Of a DNA stretch of 32,159 nucleotides, positions 16,762-25,468 are shown piece after piece. Under the pieces are notes generated by a model. That model made no database searches. It was not told where the DNA came from and saw only the letters and a program-made list of their open reading frames with translations. The stretch is from Planctomycetaceae bacterium. Its GTDB lineage: Bacteria > Planctomycetota > Planctomycetia > Pirellulales > Pirellulaceae. The stretch is from contig JAAEMV010000002.1 of assembly GCA_024225195.1 (NCBI GenBank), positions 1-32,159 of the forward strand. Direction: 5' to 3'. How positions within the stretch are numbered: the first letter of the stretch is position 1; each line of letters starts with the position of its first letter. The position numbers were made by a program, and so were the translations under genes.

Positions 16762-18141
16762 ATGAATCTCATTGTTGGTGCGGTGATTCTACTTACGCTG
16801 CTTGGCAGCGAACTGACCGGTTCCCAACCTGTCAAGTACGAACAACTTTGGCTAACGATATTGATGGTGGGTGTCTTGGCAATTTTGGTCCCGGGTCTCG
16901 CGATATTTCAAACCTATTTCGTTTCGATTCAAGTCCCACTCAATCAAGTAGACGTCAAACAGCGGGACCAAGTCATTGCACGACTCTCAGCGTGTCACAG
17001 CGCTGTCTGGTTGTCGGCAAGCCTCGCCACTGTCTGGGCGATTCGCTGGCAAGATGTTGTGCGTGGCACCTGGCAACTCGACCGCTGGCCTTTACTGGAT
17101 GAGTTCTTCATTTTACTGCCGGTAGTTTTTTCATTATTCACGTCTTGGATAATCTTCTCGGACCTCACCAAAGAAAAACCGAAGACGCGTTCGCTGTATT
17201 TTTCAATGAAAAGAAAAATTGGATTAACCTGCATTCGATTTCAGTCGTGCCTGCTCTTCGTCATATTTCCCGCAGCAACGATCATCCTCATTCGAGACCT
17301 TGAACCGTATCTTGCCGACCTCAACACTTATGAAAAATCGATGAGCTTCGCGGCTTTATTTGTGACACTCGCTGCCGGCCTTCCCGTGCTTTTATTGACA
17401 GCTTGCTCCCATACGAACTTCAACGACCAAGTTCTTGAAAGCCAAATCAAATCCATATTTATCCAAAACCGAATTTCCTTGAGGAGACTGCGAATATGGC
17501 GAACGGGAAATCAAGTCGCCAATGCTGTCGTCGTTGGTCTCATTCCTCACTACCGAATGATGTTACTCTCTGACCAACTGTTAAACTTATTCCCACGGAA
17601 CGAAGTTCTGGCTATTGCAAGACATGAGGCAGGGCACGTGATGCTTTGGCACACATTTACGCGACTTTGCTTTATCACCCTTCCAGTCTTGGCAATTGCT
17701 CAGACACAGTCCCAATGGACTGGTTTGCCAACTCCTGTTTTTGACGGGGGCCTGATGCAATGGCCAAGTGTGGCATCGACATTACTGCCAATCGGGATTT
17801 ACCTGGCGTTTCTCTTGATTAGCCTCCCATGGATCTCACATCAAATGGAACACGAGGCCGATATTTTTGCCTGCCAAACCCAAAGTGCGAACAGAGTCGA
17901 ACCTGATTCAGATTACACGAACGATCTAAGAAACGCCTTGCTGCGTCTGGCTGCATTAGGCAGGGGATATTACGAAAAACAAACACTACTCCACCCAAGT
18001 CTCAAACAGCGTATTGAACTGATTGAAAAACTGGAATCGAATCCGAACAAGATCAATCAATTTAAACGATCTTTTTCAAGGCGCCGCAATTTCGTGCTTG
18101 TCTGTTTTACCGTGATCTGGAGCTCGCTTACCCTGCTATAG
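16762..18141 (+). CDS. M48-family membrane zinc metalloprotease
   Basis: This 459-residue integral membrane protein has the HExxH zinc site as HEAGH (288-292) and a downstream third-ligand motif EHEADIFAC, the pattern of M48 peptidases (Ste24/HtpX group). Several hydrophobic segments precede the site (within about residues 1-220), one pair lies between the two motifs, and one ends the protein at the extreme C-terminus. Related enzymes cut membrane or misfolded envelope proteins. The arrangement resembles the M56/BlaR-like and Ste24 types as much as HtpX, so the subfamily is open. It is a lone gene between two terminators. No ribosome site is obvious before ATG 16762. Confidence 0.85.
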   Translation: MNLIVGAVILLTLLGSELTGSQPVKYEQLWLTILMVGVLAILVPGLAIFQTYFVSIQVPLNQVDVKQRDQVIARLSACHSAVWLSASLATVWAIRWQDVVRGTWQLDRWPLLDEFFILLPVVFSLFTSWIIFSDLTKEKPKTRSLYFSMKRKIGLTCIRFQSCLLFVIFPAATIILIRDLEPYLADLNTYEKSMSFAALFVTLAAGLPVLLLTACSHTNFNDQVLESQIKSIFIQNRISLRRLRIWRTGNQVANAVVVGLIPHYRMMLLSDQLLNLFPRNEVLAIARHEAGHVMLWHTFTRLCFITLPVLAIAQTQSQWTGLPTPVFDGGLMQWPSVASTLLPIGIYLAFLLISLPWISHQMEHEADIFACQTQSANRVEPDSDYTNDLRNALLRLAALGRGYYEKQTLLHPSLKQRIELIEKLESNPNKINQFKRSFSRRRNFVLVCFTVIWSSLTLL

Positions 18142-18237
18142 AAATGGTCACTGGGAGCGATGAATTCGTCGATTCCCAAAATCAATGGTCGCTAGTACTC
18201 CTCTCGAAATTCCTCGACTAGCAGAACCCAACGAATC

Positions 18238-18267
18238 AAAAAAAAAGCGACGCCTTGCAGCGTCGCT
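18238..18267 (-). terminator. Rho-independent terminator (minus strand)
   Basis: AGCGACGC and GCGTCGCT (18246-18253, 18260-18267) form a perfect 8-bp stem with a 6-nt loop. Nine A on the plus strand (18238-18246) give a T-run for minus-strand transcription, so it ends the gene at 18293-19327. It may also act weakly on the converging M48 gene. Confidence 0.9.
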
Positions 18268-18292
18268 CTCTATTTTTCAATTACTGGTCAAA

Positions 18293-19327
18293 TTAGAAAC
18301 CACCTCCAGATTGTCCGCCCATTTGCAACAGCATTGGTAGATTCTCCATTTGCTTACCAAGGAAATCCCCCAAGCCCTTGGGAGCTGGGATTTTGACAAG
18401 TACTTCGCGGCCGCTTCCCTTCGCCTTAAGTGCCTTGCTGATCACTCCCAGCATCTTGGCTGCTTCGGGATCCGTACTTTCAACCATGGGCATGAATTGT
18501 TGCATCGACATCTTTGCCAACCCCAACATCGCATCGACACCACCTCGTAGCTCTTTAGCTTTTTCGTCATCCACCCCGGTTGCCTTAATCGTCAAAAGAT
18601 CTTTTTCATTCATCCCAACCATGACTGAAAGGTCTTGGACATTATTGAGCAAGTCAATAAACATTCCTGCAGGACCGTTGCCTCCAGCCTGTTGCTTCCC
18701 CATCTCAACTAGTTCAGTCACCAGTCCCCTAGCACCCGAAAAATCCATCGCCATCCGAATTGGAACTTCCGGAGAGTCTTTCGCAGCCGCCATCAAATTG
18801 TCAGTTAACAACTTTCGGTTTGGATGAAAAAGGTATTTTTTGGTTCCCAGTTCGACTGTCTTAGAATCAACAACCTGCATGTACACTAAGCCTGCAGGAA
18901 CGGGACCATCCGCGGGCATTTCGTAAAATGTCTTCCCATCGTTTTCAACAGTTTCAGCTGATTCAGAGTCAATCTCTACGAGTAGCTTATCGACGGCAGC
19001 TTCCGTGTTGAAATAAACTTTCACAAAGAAATCAAATTTGACCTCCCCAAATTGGGCCATCATAGCCTCCTGCATACTCTGAGGCAGGCTCATTGCCCCG
19101 AACACTCGGTCGATCTCATTTGGACCAGGCTCATCCTCCGAAGCTACCCCCGCAAGCTGCGCTTCCATCCCGAGCTTTTTTCCAAGGACACTATTTCGCA
19201 TGTCATCTAGACGCAAATCAAATACAACGACCGCTTTGTCTTTTTCATCAAGCGTGCCAGTCTGAGCCAGCAACGATGAGCAAACCATCGTTAATAACAG
19301 AAAAAATGAAGATGCAAAAACTCGCAT
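18293..19327 (-). CDS. Secreted protein of unknown function
   Basis: I do not recognise this 344-residue protein. It begins with a clear Sec signal peptide (about 1-21, ending SSLLA-Q). The mature part is hydrophilic and acidic, with many Lys, Met and Glu and no Cys. Parts such as VVFDLRLDDMRNSVLGKKLG and PIRMAMDFSGARGLVTELVEMG read like an alpha/beta protein. The tail is rich in Gly and Gln (QMGGQSGGGF). The overall look is of a periplasmic or surface protein. It has a good ribosome site (GAGGAG) before ATG and its own terminator, and lies 95 nt downstream of alaS on the same strand. No function is offered. Confidence 0.8.
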   Translation of the reverse strand: MRVFASSFFLLLTMVCSSLLAQTGTLDEKDKAVVVFDLRLDDMRNSVLGKKLGMEAQLAGVASEDEPGPNEIDRVFGAMSLPQSMQEAMMAQFGEVKFDFFVKVYFNTEAAVDKLLVEIDSESAETVENDGKTFYEMPADGPVPAGLVYMQVVDSKTVELGTKKYLFHPNRKLLTDNLMAAAKDSPEVPIRMAMDFSGARGLVTELVEMGKQQAGGNGPAGMFIDLLNNVQDLSVMVGMNEKDLLTIKATGVDDEKAKELRGGVDAMLGLAKMSMQQFMPMVESTDPEAAKMLGVISKALKAKGSGREVLVKIPAPKGLGDFLGKQMENLPMLLQMGGQSGGGF

Positions 19328-19422
19328 ACCTTAACTCCTCGTGGTTTCAAAAAAATTGCAAGAATGCCCCTGATTACCAGAGGCGGGTGTTAATTAGGGA
19401 AGCATTAAAGCATACCCTGTTT

Positions 19423-22296
19423 TCAGTCAGAATGTTTCGATTTAATTAAATCAAATGCTGTCCGCAACGCGTCATCTATTTTAGCTGGATTTTTACCACC
19501 AGCCTGGGCTAAATCAGGCTTACCACCCCCTCGCCCATCTACGACGGCCGCGACTTCGCGAATCCAATTACCAGCACTGTACCCCCGCTCAACAAGATCA
19601 CGAGTCATTCCAGCGGATAGCATAACCTCTGAATCGCCGGAACTGGACGCTAATAAAATCGCGGCAGGATTTGTTTTTTTACGGATTTGGTCAATCAACT
19701 GAACCATTAACCCGCGATTCGCATTGGGGAGTTGATGAGCAATAACCCTAACATCACCGACCAATTCGGCTGCTGCAATTAACTCGTCTACGTCAACGTT
19801 GCCGGCTTCACTCAATCGCTCGAGTTCCTCCTCGAGAGCGACCACCTCTTGCAACATTACATGAACGCGATCTGCCACCTGAAGAACCGGAACGTTGAGA
19901 GCTCGGGCTGTGTGCCGCATAATGCTACGCAATTCAAAATAATCTGCATCAGTCGCCTCAGCTGATTCATGCTTCTCAAAGGTCGGTAGAACCTCCGAAG
20001 ACTTACGACCCGAACTAAGCTGTTTCTTGAGGCTCTTCACTTTCTGGCTAAGATGAGTCACTGCAACCGGAACGTCGGTCCAAACGACCGAAAGATCCGC
20101 CGCCAATTTACGACAGTCCTCCATAATTCGGATCTGGTTTTCCCTCGCCTTGGCTCCGGTCCACGCATGAATGCGACGGGTTCCCGCTCCCATGTTTTCC
20201 TCGGAGTAGATTTCAAACGCGTCTACGTCGCTTGAGTTGGAGACATGGATCCCTCCGCACAGTTCTTTACTGAACTCGCCAATAGACACCATCCGCACAG
20301 GATCAGGATACTTCTCGCCAAACAACATCATTGCCCCTTGCTCACGAGCGTCGGACAATGGCAAAATTTCGGCTGTCACTGGGACGGCGGCGCGAATCTT
20401 TTCAATCGTTTGCTGTTCGATTAAAGCCAGTTGTTCCTCCGGCACAGCGTCCATATTCGCAAAATCAAAACGAAGCACATCATCAATTACTCGAGAGCCA
20501 CGCTGCTGAGCATGCTCACCAAGATGTTCTTGCAGTGCGTGATGCAACATATGAGTGGCACTATGTGCCCGGCAAATCCCTTGCCGGCGTTCCTCATCGA
20601 CATGTGCCCGAATCTCCTCTCCGAGAGAAAGCGTTCCCTCTGTCATTTGACCAGAGTGAATAATGAGCCCGCCATCCTTCTGCGTATCTTCTACGTGGAA
20701 CTTCCCAGCGGCTCCTTCAATCCAACCGGTATCACCAACCTGACCGCCGGATTCTCCATAAAACGGTGTCTCCTGCAAAACGATGAATTGCTTCCCCTCA
20801 ATCACTTCCATCGATTCACACGCCTGCTGTTTCAGCACGCGCTTTTCCGTAATTTGATTTTTCACCCGCTCCATCACTTCGGTGACTTCTTCAAATTCGA
20901 AATACATTCCAATGATTGAACTTTGCGATTCAGATGCCTCGTAACCGGAAAACAGCGTCGACTTATGCTCTTTCTTAATCTCATCGAGAGGGCCAGCATC
21001 GCCCATGACTGTTTTCTCACCAGTATTACTTACGTCGCCATGCTCCAACATCCACTTATCAAATTCGGCCCAATCAAAACTTAAACCATGATGCTCCGCG
21101 ACTGATTCAGCAATAGTCGGAGGCACACCATGGGTTTGATAGACATCAGCGACTCGCTGGGCGTCAAGTTTTGTCTGCCCATTAGCCATTGCCTCTTGAA
21201 CGATTTTTTCAACGCGGGGAATACCACGATCAATTACCGAGTAAAAACTTTTCTCTTCCTCTTCGACCACTGCGACCACGCGACCGACCGATTCCCGAAG
21301 CTCGGGATACGGCCCCCCCAACTGGTCGACTACTGCCGGCACTAACTGAAAAAGGAAAGGATCTCTCAGTCCCATGTCGTAGCCTTGCAACACCGCACGC
21401 CGAAGAAGGACTCGCACCACCGATTCTTCAGCCTTGGCACCAGGATAAACGTTCTCGTGAATCGCCACCGAGCAGGCGCGGATATGATCGGTAATTCGAC
21501 GCAATCGACGGCCATTATCTGAATTGGCTTCATACTTAACACCGCATACCTCGGCAGCGGCATTCACGATCGGCATGAGCGTGTCGATGTGAAAGTTAGT
21601 GGAGACCCCCTGCAGTGTCGCAGCGGTCCGCTCCAATCCCATTCCTGTATCTATATTCTTATTGGGCAGCGGGAGCAAATTATTGGGTGGATCACCTTCG
21701 CGATCAAACTGGGTAAATACCAGATTCCAAATTTCGCACTCAGGACCTTCATCAGGGTGATAAAAAATTTCACTACAAGGTCCACATACGCCGTCAGGGC
21801 CAGCCGACGGGGCACTCGCTGGCCAAAAATTTTCCTTTTCGTCCAGCCGTCGGATTCGATTCAACGGCAGTCCAAGTTCATTGTGCCAAATGTTTGAGGC
21901 CTCATCGTCATCCAGATAAACCGTGACAGACAAACGATCTTTTTCTAAACCAAGCCATTTGGGTTCGGTTAAAAACTCCCACGCCCAATGAATCGCTTCC
22001 CGCTTGAAATAATCTCCAAAGCTAAAGTTTCCAAGCATCTCGAAAAATGTGTGGTGGTAGGCAGTCCGCCCAACATTCTCAATGTCACCCGTTCGCAGAC
22101 ACTTCTGAGAACTCGTAGCACGGGTGAATTCCAGCTCGACCTTTCCAAGAAAATGGTCCTTAAATTGGTTCATTCCCGCCGGCGTAAATAGCACCGATTT
22201 GTCCCACTTGGGGACCATCACATCACTCGGGCAAACCGTGTGGCCTTTTGTTTGAAAAAATTCGAGATATTTGGATCTTAATTCGTCGGTTTTCAT
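19423..22296 (-). CDS. alaS: Alanine--tRNA ligase
   Basis: AlaRS charges tRNA-Ala and removes misacylated Ser or Gly. The catalytic domain (about 1-250) shows FTPAGMNQFKD, TGDIENVGRTAYHHTFFEML (the shorter form of this loop, as in Bacillus-type enzymes) and GMGLERTA. The editing domain carries the zinc ligands His578 and His582 (HSATH), Cys680 and His684 (CGGIH). A DHHA1-type C-terminal domain (about 830-950) contains VDGRGGGKPDLAQAGG. At 957 residues it is about 80 longer than E. coli AlaRS (875). GGAAAAG precedes the ATG. It follows the PDZ-hydrolase gene by 134 nt on the same strand. Confidence 0.97.
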   Translation of the reverse strand: MKTDELRSKYLEFFQTKGHTVCPSDVMVPKWDKSVLFTPAGMNQFKDHFLGKVELEFTRATSSQKCLRTGDIENVGRTAYHHTFFEMLGNFSFGDYFKREAIHWAWEFLTEPKWLGLEKDRLSVTVYLDDDEASNIWHNELGLPLNRIRRLDEKENFWPASAPSAGPDGVCGPCSEIFYHPDEGPECEIWNLVFTQFDREGDPPNNLLPLPNKNIDTGMGLERTAATLQGVSTNFHIDTLMPIVNAAAEVCGVKYEANSDNGRRLRRITDHIRACSVAIHENVYPGAKAEESVVRVLLRRAVLQGYDMGLRDPFLFQLVPAVVDQLGGPYPELRESVGRVVAVVEEEEKSFYSVIDRGIPRVEKIVQEAMANGQTKLDAQRVADVYQTHGVPPTIAESVAEHHGLSFDWAEFDKWMLEHGDVSNTGEKTVMGDAGPLDEIKKEHKSTLFSGYEASESQSSIIGMYFEFEEVTEVMERVKNQITEKRVLKQQACESMEVIEGKQFIVLQETPFYGESGGQVGDTGWIEGAAGKFHVEDTQKDGGLIIHSGQMTEGTLSLGEEIRAHVDEERRQGICRAHSATHMLHHALQEHLGEHAQQRGSRVIDDVLRFDFANMDAVPEEQLALIEQQTIEKIRAAVPVTAEILPLSDAREQGAMMLFGEKYPDPVRMVSIGEFSKELCGGIHVSNSSDVDAFEIYSEENMGAGTRRIHAWTGAKARENQIRIMEDCRKLAADLSVVWTDVPVAVTHLSQKVKSLKKQLSSGRKSSEVLPTFEKHESAEATDADYFELRSIMRHTARALNVPVLQVADRVHVMLQEVVALEEELERLSEAGNVDVDELIAAAELVGDVRVIAHQLPNANRGLMVQLIDQIRKKTNPAAILLASSSGDSEVMLSAGMTRDLVERGYSAGNWIREVAAVVDGRGGGKPDLAQAGGKNPAKIDDALRTAFDLIKSKHSD

Positions 22297-22430
22297 TGTC
22301 TTTTCCGGAAACGGGGCAGTTCAACCAATATATCGCCGAAAGGCCAAATCGACCAGAACGATCACTTCATGAGCCATCGAATTTAGGATTTTAAAAACAA
22401 CCAAAACCGACGTTTTCACAAACCACTTCT

Positions 22431-23549
22431 TTAGAATTGAGCCAGAAACTGCTCCACTGCCGCCCAATAGCCGGCATGGTCTGAAAATTTGGGCCATAGC
22501 GCCCGTGCCCCGTGATTCCCATTCGTGTCAGGCACGTAAGAAGTTTTCGCTTGAGCAGGAACAGCATCAAAAATCCCTTTCCACCTGGGAGCCTCCGCCT
22601 TGGATGACGTAATAAACAGGGGCACCTTAATTTTCGAAGCAGATTTCTCGATCCACCGATCATTTCTACCTTCACCGCCAAAATATTCTCCTGGCGAAAA
22701 GGCCATTACGCCGCTGACCAAGTCAGGATTTTCGCCAACAATCCGCAGAGCCAACGAAGAACTGTACGAACTGCCCCATAAAATCAATTTAGCCCTGGGA
22801 TAGTTTTTCTGAGACCATTTGATTGCGGCGATCATATCTCTTTCAGCATCAACAAACTCGGTGGTTTTACTCTGAACAACCGCTTCTCGATGTGTCTCAT
22901 TTGTGACACCATTCACCTCACCACCGGATCTTTGATCAATCGCGAGACACTGAAAGCCTAACTTATTTAACCGCGGAGCAATTTGGCGGTACTCTCCCCG
23001 CGACCACCCCGCCTGGTGACAAAGCACGATCATTGGTGCGTCAGCATCTAGCGAGCGTTGATAAAGATCAGCGGTAATCACCAACCCATCCAGCGATTTA
23101 AATTTCACCTGCTCAAAATCTTCAGGTTTCAGTGGAGATTCGTCTAATTTCATTTTTGGCAATTCTGGAATCACCAACGGCCACTTTGCTAATTTAATTT
23201 GGACGGTCACAGAGTTCCCTGCACGAAGAAGATTAAAAGTGATTTCGTCACCAACCCCATGCTTGGATGTCATCTCTCGAAATTGCCGAAGCGACTTTAT
23301 TTGGCTGTTCTCAAAATTTGAAATTTGATCCCCAGGCTTTAACAGCCCTTTCGCCGGAGAAGCATCAACTGTCTTGATGACAACGATTCCCTTTCCATCA
23401 TCAGCCATCTGATAATGAACCCCTAAGAACCCACGCTCATCGGCAACGCCAGACTGAGCTCTGGCCGAATCGACAAATATCGAATCCATAAAAAGATAAA
23501 TGGCAACCAAAACGAACGCGCCTATTAAATTCGTTTTCAATACAAACAT
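22431..23549 (-). CDS. PDZ domain fused to an alpha/beta-hydrolase
   Basis: The 372-residue exported protein has an N-terminal hydrophobic segment (about 8-24), read as a signal peptide or anchor. A PDZ domain follows (about 38-122; FLGVHYQM, KGLLKPGDQISNFENSQI), then a dienelactone-hydrolase-like alpha/beta-hydrolase (about 145-372). The nucleophile elbow is WGSSYSSS, with Ser261 likely catalytic and Ser in place of the usual final Gly. His346 (NHGARAL) fits the catalytic His, and HQAGWSR (178-184) looks like the oxyanion loop. The PDZ domain may place the enzyme on a partner or substrate tail. Substrate is unknown. GGAG lies before ATG. It may share a transcript with alaS. Confidence 0.85.
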   Translation of the reverse strand: MFVLKTNLIGAFVLVAIYLFMDSIFVDSARAQSGVADERGFLGVHYQMADDGKGIVVIKTVDASPAKGLLKPGDQISNFENSQIKSLRQFREMTSKHGVGDEITFNLLRAGNSVTVQIKLAKWPLVIPELPKMKLDESPLKPEDFEQVKFKSLDGLVITADLYQRSLDADAPMIVLCHQAGWSRGEYRQIAPRLNKLGFQCLAIDQRSGGEVNGVTNETHREAVVQSKTTEFVDAERDMIAAIKWSQKNYPRAKLILWGSSYSSSLALRIVGENPDLVSGVMAFSPGEYFGGEGRNDRWIEKSASKIKVPLFITSSKAEAPRWKGIFDAVPAQAKTSYVPDTNGNHGARALWPKFSDHAGYWAAVEQFLAQF

Positions 23550-23598
23550 CGCTTAAGCTCCAACCATCAGATTTGGTTTACAATCCTCAAAGCTTGCA

Positions 23599-23625
23599 TT
23601 CTAACGCTTGAAAGCAGCGTTAGAA
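23599..23625. repeat. Perfect 10-bp inverted repeat upstream of the PDZ-hydrolase gene
   Basis: TTCTAACGCT (23599-23608) and AGCGTTAGAA (23616-23625) are exact reverse complements around a 7-nt spacer. They lie 50-76 nt upstream of the hydrolase ATG. No T-run follows on either strand, so an operator or leader hairpin is more likely than a terminator. Confidence 0.6.
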
Positions 23626-23740
23626 AACGTCCGAACCATGAATTAATTGAGCATTCAACAATCGGCAACACGGGCTATAAAACAAAACCGTTTAGGAACG
23701 CATACTCGCAATTGCCGTGCTGAAAAACGAGAGGCAGCAA

Positions 23741-23769
23741 TAAAAAAAACCGGCCACAATGGGCCGGTT
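23741..23769 (-). terminator. Rho-independent terminator of recA
   Basis: AACCGGCC (23748-23755) and GGCCGGTT (23762-23769) form a perfect 8-bp G/C-rich stem with a 6-nt loop. The A-run on the plus strand (23742-23749) gives the T-run on the minus strand. It lies about 110 nt after the recA stop. Confidence 0.92.
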
Positions 23770-23877
23770 AAGATCGGTTTCAGTAGCTCATTCAGACAGT
23801 TGAAGAACTGATAGTTATGACGCAAATTCAATCAATGCAGAATCAAAAGGCTGCGTTAAATCGAAAAGCAAATCCTG

Positions 23878-25176
23878 TTAGCTCTTAGGTGGGTGGGCTT
23901 TCGCGTCTTTGTCGATTCCCTCGAGCACTTCACTCATATCTTCGACATAGCCTCCGGCCTCGAGAACTTTCCGACGAATCTCTTCACAGACATCCTTATT
24001 CTCGATTAGGTAATTTCTAGATTTCTCTTTTCCCTGCCCGAGATGAGTCCCATCGTATTTGAACCAAGAACCGCTTCTCGCAACGATTTTATGAGCAACT
24101 CCGAGATCGAGAACATCTCCTTCGTAACTGATCCCATTGGTGTGCATCATATCGAATTCTGCGATTCGGAACGGTGGAGCGACCTTGTTCTTGACAATTT
24201 TTGCTTTCACTCTTTGCCCGACTTGAACATCGCCGTCTTTTAAAGCACCAATTCGACGAACGTCAATTCGAACCGAAGTATAAAACTTCAACGCACGACC
24301 ACCGGGAGTCGTCTCTGGACTTCCAAACATAACCCCAATTTTTTCACGAATTTGATTAATGAAAATCGTACATGTTTTGCTGCGGGAGATCGCTCCAGTC
24401 AGTTTTCGCATGGATTGACTCATCAATCTCGCTTGCAAACCAACGTGTGAATCACCAATCTCACCGTCCAATTCTTTCTTCGGAACGAGAGCAGCCACAG
24501 AGTCGACGACAATCACGTCCACTGCGTTAGACTTCACAAGCATCTCAACAATTTGCATTGCTTCTTCACCGCTACTGGGTTGCGAAACAAGTAAGGTATC
24601 GAGGGAAACACCCAATTTTTTCGCCCAAGTCGGATCGAAAGCGTGCTCCGCGTCCACAATCGCTGCGATGCCTCCGGACTTCTGTGCCTCCGCGATCGTA
24701 TGCAAAGCGAGCGTTGTCTTACCACTCGACTCCGGACCGTAAATTTCAATAATTCGCCCACACGGCAATCCACTTCCACCGAGTGCCATATCAAGCGAAA
24801 GGCTTCCTGTTGAGATACCGCGTATCTCCTGCTTGGAATCGTTCCCAAGAGCCATAATCGACCCCGAACCAAACTGAGCTTCAATTTGCTGAACCGCAGT
24901 CTTTAACGTCTCGTGCTCTGAGAGCATTTTGTCGACTGCAGCCACTTCGCCTTTTTTCTTGGAATTACCAACAGCTTTTTTTGACGCTGATTTCCCGGAA
25001 GATTTTGCTTTTGCCATGGGTGTCTCTACTTTACGATTTGGGGAGGAAGCCTTGGTTACCGTCGGTGTTTTTACTTGTTTCTGCTGAGATCCACTACCAA
25101 CTTTTGCCGGTAAAGTGCATTTTGATTCAGCCAACGCAGTTTTTACGTTACTCTTGGGTGTAGTCGTAGTCGCCAT
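23878..25176 (-). CDS. recA: RecA recombinase with basic N-terminal extension
   Basis: RecA forms the ATP-dependent strand-exchange filament and triggers SOS-type responses. The core (about 82-420) has Walker A GPESSGKT (147-154), the VDAEHAFD and [13 protein letters not shown] segments, and the signature sequence region ending in [13 protein letters not shown]. At 432 residues it is about 80 longer than E. coli RecA (353). The extra is an N-terminal region (1-81) rich in Lys, Ser, Thr and Ala. The start at 25176 is supported by an AGGAGATAAG sequence directly before its ATG, while the internal ATG (residue 54) has no comparable site, so the extension is likely translated. A terminator lies downstream. 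A palindrome AAACCGGTTT lies at 25291-25300 upstream. Confidence 0.95.
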   Translation of the reverse strand: MATTTTPKSNVKTALAESKCTLPAKVGSGSQQKQVKTPTVTKASSPNRKVETPMAKAKSSGKSASKKAVGNSKKKGEVAAVDKMLSEHETLKTAVQQIEAQFGSGSIMALGNDSKQEIRGISTGSLSLDMALGGSGLPCGRIIEIYGPESSGKTTLALHTIAEAQKSGGIAAIVDAEHAFDPTWAKKLGVSLDTLLVSQPSSGEEAMQIVEMLVKSNAVDVIVVDSVAALVPKKELDGEIGDSHVGLQARLMSQSMRKLTGAISRSKTCTIFINQIREKIGVMFGSPETTPGGRALKFYTSVRIDVRRIGALKDGDVQVGQRVKAKIVKNKVAPPFRIAEFDMMHTNGISYEGDVLDLGVAHKIVARSGSWFKYDGTHLGQGKEKSRNYLIENKDVCEEIRRKVLEAGGYVEDMSEVLEGIDKDAKAHPPKS

Positions 25177-25468
25177 CTTATCTCCTGCTAGGAATCGAGT
25201 AATCTCTCAAGGCTTCGCAGAAGTTTCATTGGAATGGGCTTAAAACTTTCGCTTCAACCACTTCCGACGAAAACTACGATACGACTCGCAAAACCGGTTT
25301 ACAAGTGCCTTCAGCTATAAGATTCGCAGTTGATTGGACACGTATGGTCAATCCATCCGCTTTTTTTAGGGAAATTGAGAATTTCGGCTAAAAACCAAAC
25401 TAGCTCAATTTTGTACAGTTATCGAGAATTTAGCAACCCGAACTTTAAACAAACCTCAATTGACTCGC

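Larger units (their letters stand above)
23550..23877. other. 328-bp gap between recA and the PDZ-hydrolase gene
   Basis: No gene is visible. It holds the recA terminator (23741-23769) and a perfect 10-bp inverted repeat (23599-23625) just upstream of the hydrolase start. The hydrolase promoter must be here, since the recA terminator stops read-through. Confidence 0.65.
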
